DNA of 64,000 nt from Agrococcus baldri (GCA_900114805.1 FOZN01000003.1:62001-126000), one strand, 5' to 3'; positions 52,709-61,629 are shown, counted from the first letter of the stretch. The notes: generated by a model from the sequence alone, not told the origin. Made by a program: numbers and translations.

Positions 52709-54151
52709 TCAGGGCGCCTCGGCGAGCAGCTCGTCGAGCTCCTCGTCGAGGAGGTAGAGCACGACGTCATCGAGGACGACCGGCTGCGTCTCGCGCTCGA
52801 GCAGCAGGACGAGCTCGGGGTCGGCGGGGAAGCGCAGGTCGTTGCCGATGGCGACGGCTGTCACGCCGTCGGCTCCAGGATCCTCGACGAACGGCGCCTC
52901 GATGTTCGGCCGTGCGACATGGCGCGAGAGCTGCAGTACGAGCACCGCGCCGTCGGGGGCGGGGTCGGCCGCCATGGCCGCGTCGATGCGCGCGACGCCG
53001 GTCGGGCTCACCGAGAGCACATGGACCACGCCGCTCGCCGGGCCGACGAGCAGCAGCGCCGTGAGCGCGCCGGCGATGACCCCCGCGCGACGGCTGCGTA
53101 CCCGGCGCCACAGCGCGACGATGCCGATGCCGCTCAGCAGCAGCGGTGCCCACAGCCAGCCGATCGTGTAGTGGGGGAGCGCGACGGGCGATGCCGAGAG
53201 CAGCACGGCCGCGGCGGCGCCCGCGCTCGCGATCGCGAGGACGGCGCGCAGCCGGCGCTCGAGCACGACGCCGAGCGCTGCGGCGAGCGCGATCGCGACG
53301 AGGGCGAGCCAGCCGACCGTCTCGCCGCCGAGCCACGCGATCGCGAACCACGGGGCGTGGCGGTAGGTCTGACCCGCGATCTCGACCAGGTGGCCACGCT
53401 CGGCATGCTCCGCCTGCCACGCGATCATGCTTGCGACGGCATCCACGCCGCCGAAGGGGGCGTAGACGACGAGGCACGTGGCGATGCCCGCGGCGGCGAA
53501 CGCGAGGATCGAGCCCCACACCTGCGCCTGCCGCAGTGCCCGCCACGGCACGAGCACGAGCGCCCCGATGAGGAACGCCGCGGCCGACGCCTTCGAGAGC
53601 AGCGCGAGGCCGAGGGCCACGCCCGCGATCGCGGCGAGCCAGGGCTGCCGATGGGCGTTCCACCGCCACAGCAGCGCGAGCCCGACGAGCCCGAACAGGA
53701 TGCTGAAGGGGTCGAGCAGCACCTGCCGGTCGACGAAGTCGGCGCCGACCACGCGGTGCGTCGTCACGAGCATGAGGCTCGCGGCAGCGGCGCTCGCGGT
53801 GCCGACGGCCGCGCGGATCCAGAGGAAGGCGACCGCCGCGGTGAGCACCATGACGATGCCCATCGCAATGCGCGCGCTGTCGATCCCGGGGCCTACGACG
53901 GCCTGCCAGAGACCGAGCAGCAGCTTGGCAAAGGGTGGATGCTCGGGGTTGAGCGAGAGGTCGCCATCGAGGTAGGCGACCCCGGCGCGCTGGTAGACGG
54001 TCTCGTCCGCGCCGACGTTGGCCTGGTCCAGTCGCCAGAACGCGATGAAGGCCGCGACGGCGAGCACGACCACCGGCGTGAGCACGTGGAGCCAGCGCTC
54101 CCCGCGCCGCACGGCGTCGGCAGTCGAGGGCGCTGACATCGGCACCATCAT
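52709..54151 (-). CDS. GT39-like polytopic glycosyltransferase
   Basis: A 480-residue membrane protein with about ten transmembrane helices. The first extracytoplasmic loop has DQANVGADETVYQRAGVAYL with an acidic pair in the GT-C catalytic position, and SLNPEHPPFAKLLLGL is the typical PMT/ArnT-type follow-up. It would use a polyprenyl-phosphate sugar to modify a protein or glycan outside the cell. Three nearby ATGs (54151, 54148, 54139) are possible; GGAGG upstream of 54151 favours the first. The C-terminus is acidic (LLDEELDELLAEAP). Confidence 0.82.
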   Translation of the reverse strand: MMVPMSAPSTADAVRRGERWLHVLTPVVVLAVAAFIAFWRLDQANVGADETVYQRAGVAYLDGDLSLNPEHPPFAKLLLGLWQAVVGPGIDSARIAMGIVMVLTAAVAFLWIRAAVGTASAAAASLMLVTTHRVVGADFVDRQVLLDPFSILFGLVGLALLWRWNAHRQPWLAAIAGVALGLALLSKASAAAFLIGALVLVPWRALRQAQVWGSILAFAAAGIATCLVVYAPFGGVDAVASMIAWQAEHAERGHLVEIAGQTYRHAPWFAIAWLGGETVGWLALVAIALAAALGVVLERRLRAVLAIASAGAAAAVLLSASPVALPHYTIGWLWAPLLLSGIGIVALWRRVRSRRAGVIAGALTALLLVGPASGVVHVLSVSPTGVARIDAAMAADPAPDGAVLVLQLSRHVARPNIEAPFVEDPGADGVTAVAIGNDLRFPADPELVLLLERETQPVVLDDVVLYLLDEELDELLAEAP

Positions 54152-54178
54152 CCCACAGGGCCTCCCGCGGAGCCCGCC

Positions 54179-54667
54179 TCAGAGCATCGCGTCGGCGAGC
54201 ACGCGCAGCAGCTCGGCCAGCCGCGCCTGATCGTCGGCGGGGATGTCCCGCAGCAGCCGCCGCTCGGCCTCCAGCAGCGCGTCGAGCGCGACGTCGACGC
54301 GGTCGATGCCCTCCTCGGTGAGCGCGACGAGCCGCACCCGGCGGTCCGAGGAGCCCTCGACGCGCTCGACCAGGCCGGATGCGACCAGGTTGTCGATGCG
54401 GTTCGTCATCGTGCCGCTCGTCACCATGGTCTGCGCGATGAGGCCCTTCGGGCTGAGCGGTCCGCCCTCGCGGCGCAGCGCGGCCAGCACGTCCCACTGC
54501 CAGGGCTCGAGCCCCGCCTGCTGGAACGCCTCCGCACGCACCCGACCGAGCTGCCGGGAGATGCGGGTCATGCGGCTGAGGACGTCGAGCGGTGACACGT
54601 CAGCGTCGGGCCGCACGCGCATCCACTGCTCCATGATGCGGTCGACGTCGTCGCGCGGCTCAGCCAT
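54179..54667 (-). CDS. MarR-family transcriptional regulator
   Basis: A 162-residue winged-helix regulator. The central domain (about 55-125) has WQWDVLAALRREGGPLSPKGL, TMVTSGTMTNRIDNLVASGLV (recognition helix) and RVEGSSDRRVRLVALTEEG, the beta wing with the Asp-Arg-Arg signature. N- and C-terminal helices form the dimer interface. It begins 27 bases before the GT39-like gene's 5' end on the same strand, so they may be co-transcribed. The target and ligand are unknown. Confidence 0.9.
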   Translation of the reverse strand: MAEPRDDVDRIMEQWMRVRPDADVSPLDVLSRMTRISRQLGRVRAEAFQQAGLEPWQWDVLAALRREGGPLSPKGLIAQTMVTSGTMTNRIDNLVASGLVERVEGSSDRRVRLVALTEEGIDRVDVALDALLEAERRLLRDIPADDQARLAELLRVLADAML

Positions 54668-54713
54668 GGCGCCAGTCTCGCACTATCGCCGCGGCGCTCG
54701 CCGACTCCGCCAA

Positions 54714-54837
54714 GCTCCGCCCTCGCTCGCTGCGCTCGCGACTCGCGGCGTCGCAATCGACCCACAGGGTCGATTGCTCCGCCCTTCCTCGCTCCGCTCG
54801 GAACTGGCGACGTCGCAGACGGTCCACAGGACCGTCT
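54714..54837. repeat. Two tandem 62-base REP-like hairpin units downstream of tRNA-Gln
   Basis: Units start at 54714 and 54776 with GCTCCGCC, and the same octamer starts a third time at 54838 as the tRNA 3' end. Hairpins at 54753-54777 and 54815-54839 each have 11-base perfect arms around ACA (plus-strand sense): GCAATCGACCC and GCAGACGGTCC. Arm sequences differ but pairing is preserved. Confidence 0.8.
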
Positions 54838-54838
54838 G

Positions 54839-54909
54839 CTCCGCCACCAGGATTCGAACCTGGACGAACGGCTCCAAAGGCCGTCGTGCTGCCGTTACAC
54901 CATGGCGGA
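54839..54909 (-). tRNA. tRNA-Gln (anticodon TTG)
   Basis: The minus-strand sequence folds into a full cloverleaf: acceptor TCCGCCA/TGGCGGA, anticodon stem ACGGC/GCCGT around loop CTTTGGA (T33, anticodon TTG) and T-arm CAGG-TTCGAAT-CCTG. The discriminator is G73, as in other glutamine tRNAs, and no CCA is encoded. A perfect hairpin begins at the discriminator base and may terminate or guide processing. A tRNA-Gln near glmU is a recurrent actinobacterial arrangement. Confidence 0.95.
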
Positions 54910-54959
54910 TCGCGGCTACCAGGCTAGTCGTGCCAGAGGCGAGGCGCGCACGCATCCGA

Positions 54960-54965
54960 CAGACT
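54960..54965 (+). promoter_or_regulatory. -10-like element before GT2 gene at 54973
   Basis: CAGACT, seven bases before ATG 54973, with no Shine-Dalgarno. Weaker than the other boxes because the first T is missing. Confidence 0.35.
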
Positions 54966-54972
54966 GGTGCGC

Positions 54973-55896
54973 ATGCCCTCGACCGCCGCAGATGTCGTCG
55001 CCGTCGCCGTGACCTATCGCCCCGACGAGGAGGCGATCGTCGAGGTGCTCGAGCGCGCGGCCGCGCAGGTGGGCGCCCTGGTGGTGCTCGACAACGACTC
55101 GCCGGAGGTCGACGGCGCGCACTGGAGCTCACGGGCGGTCATCCCGGCCGGCGTCGAGCTGCAGCGCGAGCCGCGCAACCTCGGCCTGGGCGCCGCCTAC
55201 AACCGGGCTGCCGCCATCGCCCGCGAGCGCGGCGCGCGATTCGTCATGCTGCTCGACCAGGACTCGCTGCTCGAGCCGGACTGCGTCGATGCGCTGCTGC
55301 GCCACGCCGACCAGCGCTCCGCCCGCGGCCCGCTCGGCGCCGTCGGCCCCACCTTCGTCGACGGCCGCAGCGGCAAGCGGGCGCCCTTCGTGCGCTTCGG
55401 GTTCCCGCTCAACAGGAAGTTCCACGCGCCGCCCGGCGGCGACGTCGACGTCGACTTCCTGATCTCCTCCGGCTCGCTCATCCCGCTCACGGCGCTCGAA
55501 GTCGCGGGCGGCTTCGACGAGGGGCTGTTCATCGACAGCGTCGACATGGAGTGGTGCTTCCGCGCCAGGGCCGCCGGCCTGCAGCTGGTCGGCGTCGCCG
55601 ACGCCCGCATGCTGCACACCATCGGCGACGAGCTCGTGCGGCTGCCGGGCGGCGGCACGATGTTCGTGCACTCGCCGCTGCGGCTCTACATGATGACCCG
55701 CAACCGCGTCGCCCTCTGGCGCCGCTCGGCCACCCCGCGCACCTGGACGGCCCAGGACGTGCCGCGGATGCTCTTCAAGCTCGGGCGCATGACGGCGTTC
55801 GCGGCCCCGCGCATCCGGAACGCGAAGGCCATGCTGCGCGGAGCGCGCGACGGCTGGCGCGGCAAGCAGGGGCCGCCGCCCCCGTCGCGCCGGTAG
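54973..55896 (+). CDS. Glycosyltransferase family 2 (rhamnosyltransferase-like)
   Basis: A 307-residue GT2 close to RfbF/WbbL-type rhamnosyltransferases. It has VAVTYRPDEEAIVEVLERA, VLDNDSPEVDG, NLGLGAAYNRA, MLLDQDSLLEPD (metal-binding Asp residues) and a late FIDSVDMEWCFRARAAG. It probably transfers rhamnose made by the Rml enzymes in this window; this is inference. ATG 54973 is chosen over GTG 54967 because of the -10-like CAGACT. Its stop codon lies in a TAGCCT that may be the -10 box of glmU. Confidence 0.87.
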   Translation: MPSTAADVVAVAVTYRPDEEAIVEVLERAAAQVGALVVLDNDSPEVDGAHWSSRAVIPAGVELQREPRNLGLGAAYNRAAAIARERGARFVMLLDQDSLLEPDCVDALLRHADQRSARGPLGAVGPTFVDGRSGKRAPFVRFGFPLNRKFHAPPGGDVDVDFLISSGSLIPLTALEVAGGFDEGLFIDSVDMEWCFRARAAGLQLVGVADARMLHTIGDELVRLPGGGTMFVHSPLRLYMMTRNRVALWRRSATPRTWTAQDVPRMLFKLGRMTAFAAPRIRNAKAMLRGARDGWRGKQGPPPPSRR

Positions 55897-55899
55897 CCT
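55894..55899 (+). promoter_or_regulatory. -10 element for glmU, overlapping the preceding stop codon
   Basis: TAGCCT whose TAG is the stop of the GT2 gene. The predicted leader of about 30 bases contains GGGAGAG before GTG 55935. Confidence 0.35.
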
Positions 55900-55934
55900 G
55901 AGAGCGCAATCGTACGCATCCGATGGGAGAGACC

Positions 55935-57365
55935 GTGCCTCAGGTCGCCGTCATCGTGCTCGCCGCTGGCGCGGGCACCCGCATGAAGAGCCGCACGCCG
56001 AAGCCGCTGCACCCGCTCGCGGGCAGACCGCTCATCGCCCATGTGCTCAGCACCGCCGGTGAGCTGCACCCCGAGCGCATCGTCACCGTCGTCCGCCACG
56101 AGCGCGACCGCATGGCGGAGGCCGTGCTGGAGTTCGCGCCGCACGTGCTCATCGCCGATCAGGATGAGGTGCCGGGCACCGGCCGCGCCGTCGAGCAGGG
56201 CCTCGAGGCACTGGGCGAGTTCGACGGCCACGTGGTCGTGCTCTCGGGCGATGTGCCGCTGATCGACGCCGGCACGCTCGGCACGCTGATCGAGCGCCAC
56301 GAGCGCGAGGCCAACCAACTGACGCTGCTCTCGGCGCACCTGCCCGACCCGACCGGTCTGGGTCGCATCGTGCGCGACGGCGCCGGCACCTTCCTGCGCA
56401 TCGTCGAGCAGAAGGACGCCTCGGAGGCCGAGCGCGCGATCGACGAGGTCAACGGCGGCATCTACGTCTTCGATGCCGCGGCGCTGCGTGCCGCGCTGCG
56501 CACCATCGACCGCGACAACGCGCAGGGCGAGATGTACCTGACGGATGCGGCGGTGCGGATTCAGGCGTCCGGCGGCCGCATCGACGCAGTGCCGGCGGGC
56601 GACAGCTGGGCGATCTGGGGCATCAACGATCGCGTGCAGCTCGCCGCCGCCGCGCATGAGCTGAACGACCGCATCATCCGCCGCTGGCAGCGCGCGGGCG
56701 TCACGGTCGTCGACCCCGCGTCCACCTGGATCGACGTCGACGTCACGCTCGCGGAGGACGTCACGATCCTGCCTGGCTCGCAACTGCACGGCGCCACCGT
56801 CGTCGCCGCCGGCGCCACCATCGGTCCGGACACCACGCTCGTCGACACCGAGGTGGGGGAAGACGCGGTCGTGAGGCGCACCGACGCGACCCTGTCGGTG
56901 ATCGGCGCCCGCGCATCCGTCGGCCCGTGGTCCTACCTGCGCCCGAACTCGGTCATCGGCGAGGGCGGCAAGATCGGCACGTTCGTCGAGACCAAGAACT
57001 CGCAGCTGGGCGCAGGCAGCAAGGTGCCGCACCTGTCGTACATCGGCGACGCGACCATCGGCGCGGGCGTCAACGTCGGCGGCGGCGCCATCACCGCCAA
57101 CTACGACGGCGTCGACAAGCACCGCACCACCATCGACGATGAGGTGCACACGGGCGTCCACAACAGCTTCGTCGCGCCCGTTAGAATCGGGGCCGGTGCG
57201 AAGACCGGAGCCGGTGCCGTCATCCGCAAGGACGTCGAGCCGGGGGCGCTGGCGATCTCGGTCGCACCGCAGCGGAACATGGCGGGCTGGGTCGAGGCGA
57301 ACCGGCCCGGATCGAAGGCAGCCGACGCAGCCGCGGCGGCGGACACGCACGCACCTGAGGCCTAG
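55935..57365 (+). CDS. glmU: Bifunctional UDP-GlcNAc pyrophosphorylase / GlcN-1-P acetyltransferase
   Basis: Makes UDP-GlcNAc for peptidoglycan and other glycans. A 476-residue enzyme. The N-terminal uridylyltransferase domain has VLAAGAGTRMKSRTPKPLHPL, QDEVPGTGRAVEQ and SGDVPLI. The C-terminal left-handed beta-helix acetyltransferase has IGTFVETKNSQLG, HLSYIGDATIG, ANYDGVDKHRT and AGAVIRKDV. GTG 55935 has GGGAGAG just upstream; ATG 55923 is in frame but lacks a ribosome site. prs follows 11 bases downstream, the usual order. Confidence 0.96.
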   Translation: MPQVAVIVLAAGAGTRMKSRTPKPLHPLAGRPLIAHVLSTAGELHPERIVTVVRHERDRMAEAVLEFAPHVLIADQDEVPGTGRAVEQGLEALGEFDGHVVVLSGDVPLIDAGTLGTLIERHEREANQLTLLSAHLPDPTGLGRIVRDGAGTFLRIVEQKDASEAERAIDEVNGGIYVFDAAALRAALRTIDRDNAQGEMYLTDAAVRIQASGGRIDAVPAGDSWAIWGINDRVQLAAAAHELNDRIIRRWQRAGVTVVDPASTWIDVDVTLAEDVTILPGSQLHGATVVAAGATIGPDTTLVDTEVGEDAVVRRTDATLSVIGARASVGPWSYLRPNSVIGEGGKIGTFVETKNSQLGAGSKVPHLSYIGDATIGAGVNVGGGAITANYDGVDKHRTTIDDEVHTGVHNSFVAPVRIGAGAKTGAGAVIRKDVEPGALAISVAPQRNMAGWVEANRPGSKAADAAAAADTHAPEA

Positions 57366-57376
57366 GAGGCACCCGA

Positions 57377-58354
57377 GTGGGATCGATCGTCGCGAAGAAC
57401 CGCAAGCACCTGGTGCTGGCGACCGGCAGGTCGCATCCGGAGCTCGCGAGCTCTGTGGCAGCAGAGATGGGCGCCGATCTCATGGATGTCGACATCCGCA
57501 CCTTCGCGAACGGTGAGATCTACGCGCGGTTCCAGGGCTCGGTGCGCGGCGCCGACGTGTTCATCCTGCAGTCGTACTGCCGGCCGGTGAACGAGTGGCT
57601 CATGGAGCAGCTCATCATGGTCGATGCCCTCAAGCGCGCGAGCGCCAAGCGCATCACGGTCGTCATGCCGTACTACCCGTATTCCAGGCAGGACAAGAAG
57701 GGCCGCGGCCGCGAGCCGATCTCGGCCCGCCTGATCGCCGACCTGTTCAAGACCGCCGGCGCCGACCGCATCATGTCGATCGACATCCACGCCTCGCAGA
57801 TCCAGGGCTTCTTCGACGGCCCCTTCGACCACCTCTTCGCGATGCCGGTGCTGCTCGAGCACTTCAGGCACACCGTGGACCCCGAGACGCTCACGGTCGT
57901 CTCGCCCGACATGGGCCGCGTGCGCGTCGCAGACGTCTGGAGCGACAAGCTGGGCGCCCCGCTCGCGATCATCCACAAGCGCCGCGACCCGCTGGTGCCG
58001 AACCAGGTCTCGGTGCACGAGATCGTCGGCAAGGTGCGCGGCCGCACGTGCCTGCTGGTCGACGACATGATCGACACCGGCCGCACGATCGTCAAGGCCG
58101 CCGAGGCGCTGAAGGCCAACGGCGCCACGAATGTGATCGTCGCGGCCACGCACGCGATCTTCTCCGACCCGGCCGGCGAGATCCTCAACTCCGACGTCAT
58201 CGACAAGGTGGTCGTCACCGACACCCTGCCGCTGCGCGACGACCAGCGCTTCGAGAAGCTCGAGGTGCTCTCGATCGCACCGCTGCTGGCTCGCGCCATC
58301 ACCGAGGTCTTCGAGGACGGCTCGGTCACGAGCCTGTTCGACGGCGCCGCCTGA
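57377..58354 (+). CDS. prs: Ribose-phosphate pyrophosphokinase (PRPP synthetase)
   Basis: Makes PRPP from ribose-5-phosphate and ATP for nucleotide, His and Trp synthesis. 325 residues, class I. It has FANGEIYARFQGSVRG, VMPYYPYSRQDKKGRGREPIS (the catalytic flexible loop), DIHASQIQGFF and the PRPP-binding VDDMIDTGRTI. The start is GTG 57377 with AGGAGG eight bases upstream. It is translated as part of a glmU-prs operon, with the rRNA methyltransferase gene following after ten bases. Confidence 0.96.
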   Translation: MGSIVAKNRKHLVLATGRSHPELASSVAAEMGADLMDVDIRTFANGEIYARFQGSVRGADVFILQSYCRPVNEWLMEQLIMVDALKRASAKRITVVMPYYPYSRQDKKGRGREPISARLIADLFKTAGADRIMSIDIHASQIQGFFDGPFDHLFAMPVLLEHFRHTVDPETLTVVSPDMGRVRVADVWSDKLGAPLAIIHKRRDPLVPNQVSVHEIVGKVRGRTCLLVDDMIDTGRTIVKAAEALKANGATNVIVAATHAIFSDPAGEILNSDVIDKVVVTDTLPLRDDQRFEKLEVLSIAPLLARAITEVFEDGSVTSLFDGAA

Positions 58355-58364
58355 GCCGCTTCCG

Positions 58365-59486
58365 ATGATCGCGGCCGGCGAGCTGCAGTGCGCCTACTTC
58401 GACGCCTGGCGCTGCCGCTCCTGCACGCTGCTCGAGACGCCCTACGTGCGGCAGCTGGCCGAGCAGCAGTCGCGCATCGAGGCGCTGCTGCCCGAGATGC
58501 CATGGGATGCGCCGCACGCCAGCGCCGTGGGCGGGTTCCGGAACAAGGCCAAGATGGCCGTCGCCGGCAGCGTCGAGGCGCCGACGCTCGGGATCCTCGC
58601 CGTCGACGGCACCGGCATCGACCTGCAGGCATGCCCCCTGCACGAGCAGCCGATCGTCGACGCCATGCCGGTGCTCGAGCAGCTCATCCGCGACGCGCGC
58701 CTCACGCCGTACGACGTGCCGAGCCGGCGCGGCGAGCTCAAGCATCTCATCCTCACCTCGTCTCCCGACGGCGAGCTGGCGCTGCGCATCGTGCTGCGCT
58801 CCAGCGAGGCGCTGCCACGGATCCGCAAGCACCTCGGGCTGCTCGGCGCGCTGCCGATCGCGAGCGTCTCGGCCAACCTGCAGCCCGAGCACAAGGCGGT
58901 GCTGGAGGGCGACGAGGAGCTGCTGCTGGCGGGCACGGGCGTGCTCGAGATGCGCATCAACGGCATCGGCCTGCGCCTGCGCCCGCGCAGCTTCTTCCAG
59001 ACCAACACCGCGGTGGCGGCCGCGCTCTACCGGCAGGCGACCGCCTGGATCGACGAGGCGGCGCCGGCAAGCCTGCTCGACCTCTACTGCGGCGTCGGCG
59101 GCTTCGCGCTGCACGCCGCTCGACCCGGCCGCCGCGTCGCGGGCGTCGAGCTCACGGCCGAGGCCATCGAGGCGGCGCGCGAGACCGCGGCGGCGATGGG
59201 GGCGGATGCGTCGTTCACCGTCGGCGACGCCGGCTCCGTCGACCTCGAGGGCGCGCGAGCGCCCGAGCTGGTGGTGGTGAACCCGCCTCGCCGCGGCATC
59301 GGCGCGCTCGCGGCGCGACTGGACACATCCGCCGTCTCCCGCGTCGTCTACTCGAGTTGCAACCCGGTGACGCTCGCGAGGGATGTGGCCGCGATGCCCG
59401 GTTTCCGGCCGGTGCGCGGGCAGGTGTTCGACATGTTCCCGCACACCGAGCACGCCGAGGTGCTGGTCGAGCTCGAGCGTCGCTGA
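58365..59486 (+). CDS. 23S rRNA (uracil-C5)-methyltransferase, RlmC/RumB-like
   Basis: SAM-dependent m5U methyltransferase. The 373 residues start with an Fe-S-cluster Cys set (CAYFDAWRCRSC and a later ACPLH), no TRAM domain, a central RNA-binding region and a Rossmann domain with LLDLYCGVGGFAL. FFQTN (about 206-210), VNPPRRG and the catalytic Cys in YSSCNPVTLARD are present. The absence of TRAM and the early Cys cluster point to RlmC (RumB, m5U747 in E. coli numbering) rather than RlmD. It lies in the glmU-prs run. Confidence 0.88.
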   Translation: MIAAGELQCAYFDAWRCRSCTLLETPYVRQLAEQQSRIEALLPEMPWDAPHASAVGGFRNKAKMAVAGSVEAPTLGILAVDGTGIDLQACPLHEQPIVDAMPVLEQLIRDARLTPYDVPSRRGELKHLILTSSPDGELALRIVLRSSEALPRIRKHLGLLGALPIASVSANLQPEHKAVLEGDEELLLAGTGVLEMRINGIGLRLRPRSFFQTNTAVAAALYRQATAWIDEAAPASLLDLYCGVGGFALHAARPGRRVAGVELTAEAIEAARETAAAMGADASFTVGDAGSVDLEGARAPELVVVNPPRRGIGALAARLDTSAVSRVVYSSCNPVTLARDVAAMPGFRPVRGQVFDMFPHTEHAEVLVELERR

Positions 59487-59754
59487 CCGACCGCGCGCCC
59501 AGCTCAGCAACCTCTCGATTGGCTTTGACGCGCCATTGATGCGACAGTGGAAGCACTGGCCCATGGCCAGCGCCGGTGCACAGATCGCCTCGCCCGGGTC
59601 GTTTGCAGAGGATTCGCAGACCCGCTTGTGCGGCGCCGGTGGCGCCCCGCGGGAGAGCCCCGCGAGATCGAGCTCGACTCGATATGAGCCGTCAGCGCGG
59701 CGCGCCTTCGGCGTGCCCGCGCGACCCAGGTGGGCGCCTGAAGAGAGGATCAGG
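59487..59754 (+). other. 268-base intergenic leader before the SSS symporter
   Basis: No gene is seen. It contains several potential stems: GGCGCC-GGT-GGCGCC near 59634, a GC-rich stem around a TTC loop near 59700 (GGCGCGCC with GGCGTGCC), and a GAGCTC palindrome near 59671. A TTGACG at about 59524 could be a -35. No riboswitch consensus I know could be matched. Confidence 0.4.
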
Positions 59755-61485
59755 ATGCCGCCCCAGGAGATCATGCAGCTCGGAATCGGGGCGGTCATCG
59801 TGCTGCTCGTCGTCTTCTACGGCGGCACGCTGCTGATGACCTTCGGCATCGGCCGCAAGCAGGAGAACGCCGACGGCTACATGACCGCCGGCAACACGAT
59901 CGGCTTCGGCATCTCCGCCGCCTCGATGACCGCCACCTGGATCTGGGCGTCGTCGATGTACGCCTCCGCGACCGCCGGCTACACCTACGGCATCTCCGGG
60001 CCCATCCACTACGGGCTCTGGGGCGCGCTGATGATCCTGTTCATCTACCCCTTCGGCAGGCGCATCCGCACGGTGGCGCCGAGAGCGCACACCCTCGCCG
60101 AGGTCATGTACGCCCGCCACGGCCGATCCTCGCAGCTGATGCTCGCCGGCTCCAACGTGCTCGGCTCGGTCATCTCGCTCACCTCGAACTTCATCGCCGG
60201 CGGCGCGCTCATCGCCATGCTGTCGCCGCTGGACTTCGGCGCGGGCATCCTCATCATCGCCGGCGGCGTGCTGCTCTACACGCTCTGGTCGGGCTTCCGC
60301 GCCTCGGTGCTGACCGACTTCGCGCAGGTGATGGCCATGCTCGGCGCGGTCGTCATCGTCATCCCGGTGATCTTCGTCGCCGCCGGCGGGCCCTCCATGT
60401 TCGAGGCGGGCGTCGCCGCCGGCCACGTGACGCCGCAGCAGCAGGACTTCTTCTCTTCGGACGCGTTCCTCAACCAGGGTGCGCCGTACATCGCCGCCGT
60501 GCTGGCCTACGCGATCGGCAACCAGACCATCGCGCAGCGGCTGTTCGCGGTGCGCGAGGATCTCATCAAGCCGACCTTCATCACCGCCACCATCGGCTAC
60601 GGCGCCACGGTGATCGGCATCGGCATGGTGGGCGTCATGGCGCTCTACCTGGGCATCGACCCGATGAACGGCGACATCAACAACCTGCTGCCGCAGATGG
60701 CCGCCACCTACCTGCCCTGGGCGCTGCTGGCGCTCGCGTTCGTGATGATCATCGGCGCGCTCTCGTCGACGGCCGATTCCGACCTGGCCGCGCTCTCCTC
60801 GATCGTGATGACCGACGTCTACGGGCAGTCGGTGGGCAAGGACAAGGCGAACCCGAGGACGATGCTGCTCATCGGCAGGCTGACGATGATCGTGGCCACC
60901 GGCGCCGCGCTCTTCTTCGCCACCAGCCAGTTCAACATCCTCGACCTGCTGGTGTTCGTCGGCGCGCTCTGGGGCTGCCTGGTCTTCCCGGTGATCGCAT
61001 CGTTCTACTGGAAGAAGGTCACCAACGTCGCGTTCACGGCGGCCGTGCTGACCGCCCTCGTGGTGTTCGTGCCGGTGCGCTTCGAGTGGGTCTCGCTCAC
61101 CGGCCTGCTCGCGCTGCCGTTCGAGATCCTCGCGACGGTCGGCATCGGCGTCGTGCTCGGCATCATGGCGTTCGGCTTCTTCGGGCTGCGCACGGGCGCC
61201 GCGGTCGGCGTGCTCGCGACCCTCGCTGCGGCCCCGTTCACGCTCTTCTTCCTGCGGGACTACACGGTGCTGTCGGCCTCGCTGATCGCCTACGCCGTCT
61301 CCTTCCTGGTCTGCTCCCTGCTGTCGTTCCGATCCAAGCAGCGCTTCGACTTCTCCACCATCAAGGACCTCACGGGCGACTTCGACCCGGAGACGGAGAC
61401 GACGGATGTGGCAGGTGCCGTACCGCGGGACACCGCGGGTGACGCAGAGGGTGCCGGCACCACCGCCGCACGAGCACGAGACTGA
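59755..61485 (+). CDS. Sodium:solute symporter (SSS) family transporter
   Basis: A 576-residue transporter with about 13 transmembrane helices and a disordered acidic C-terminal tail. The family is recognised by GRKQENADGYMTAGNTIGF, MTATWIWASSMYASATAGY and a C-terminal-half signature GALSSTADSDLAALSSIVMTD. The subfamily resembles urea/purine-type DUR3 relatives, but the solute cannot be told from sequence. GAAGAGAGG precedes ATG 59755. It is followed after 15 bases by a 42-residue membrane protein, which suggests a two-part transporter. Confidence 0.88.
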   Translation: MPPQEIMQLGIGAVIVLLVVFYGGTLLMTFGIGRKQENADGYMTAGNTIGFGISAASMTATWIWASSMYASATAGYTYGISGPIHYGLWGALMILFIYPFGRRIRTVAPRAHTLAEVMYARHGRSSQLMLAGSNVLGSVISLTSNFIAGGALIAMLSPLDFGAGILIIAGGVLLYTLWSGFRASVLTDFAQVMAMLGAVVIVIPVIFVAAGGPSMFEAGVAAGHVTPQQQDFFSSDAFLNQGAPYIAAVLAYAIGNQTIAQRLFAVREDLIKPTFITATIGYGATVIGIGMVGVMALYLGIDPMNGDINNLLPQMAATYLPWALLALAFVMIIGALSSTADSDLAALSSIVMTDVYGQSVGKDKANPRTMLLIGRLTMIVATGAALFFATSQFNILDLLVFVGALWGCLVFPVIASFYWKKVTNVAFTAAVLTALVVFVPVRFEWVSLTGLLALPFEILATVGIGVVLGIMAFGFFGLRTGAAVGVLATLAAAPFTLFFLRDYTVLSASLIAYAVSFLVCSLLSFRSKQRFDFSTIKDLTGDFDPETETTDVAGAVPRDTAGDAEGAGTTAARARD

Positions 61486-61500
61486 CCGGAGGGATTCCCC

Positions 61501-61629
61501 ATGACCATCGCGCTGACCATCTACTTCCTCGTCTGGCCCGTGATCGTCGCCGGCGTGCTGTTCGTCATCGCCCGCGGCTTCTTCCGTGAGCTGCGCGCGG
61601 CCAAGCGGGAGGGCCGCCCGATCATCTGA
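61501..61629 (+). CDS. Small membrane protein, putative transporter small subunit
   Basis: A 42-residue protein: one hydrophobic helix (about residues 2-24, MTIALTIYFLVWPVIVAGVL onward) and a basic amphipathic tail (RELRAAKREGRP). The strong site GGAGGG lies eight bases before the ATG. It is positioned right after the SSS symporter. Small partner proteins like this are known for other SSS transporters in actinobacteria, but I have only position and topology to support the pairing. It is too short for automatic gene finders that require 60 residues. Confidence 0.72.
   Translation: MTIALTIYFLVWPVIVAGVLFVIARGFFRELRAAKREGRPII

Noticed and set aside
54714-54909. Attachment (att) site at tRNA-Gln because the 3' end is repeated
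   Set aside because: Only eight bases are shared, the repeats are a regular 62-base period with hairpins, and no integrase or foreign island lies nearby.
59600-59754. Glycine-riboswitch-like GGGAGAG before the SSS symporter
   Set aside because: The required CCGAAGG core occurs only on the opposite strand and no CTCTCAGG partner follows, so the consensus fails.
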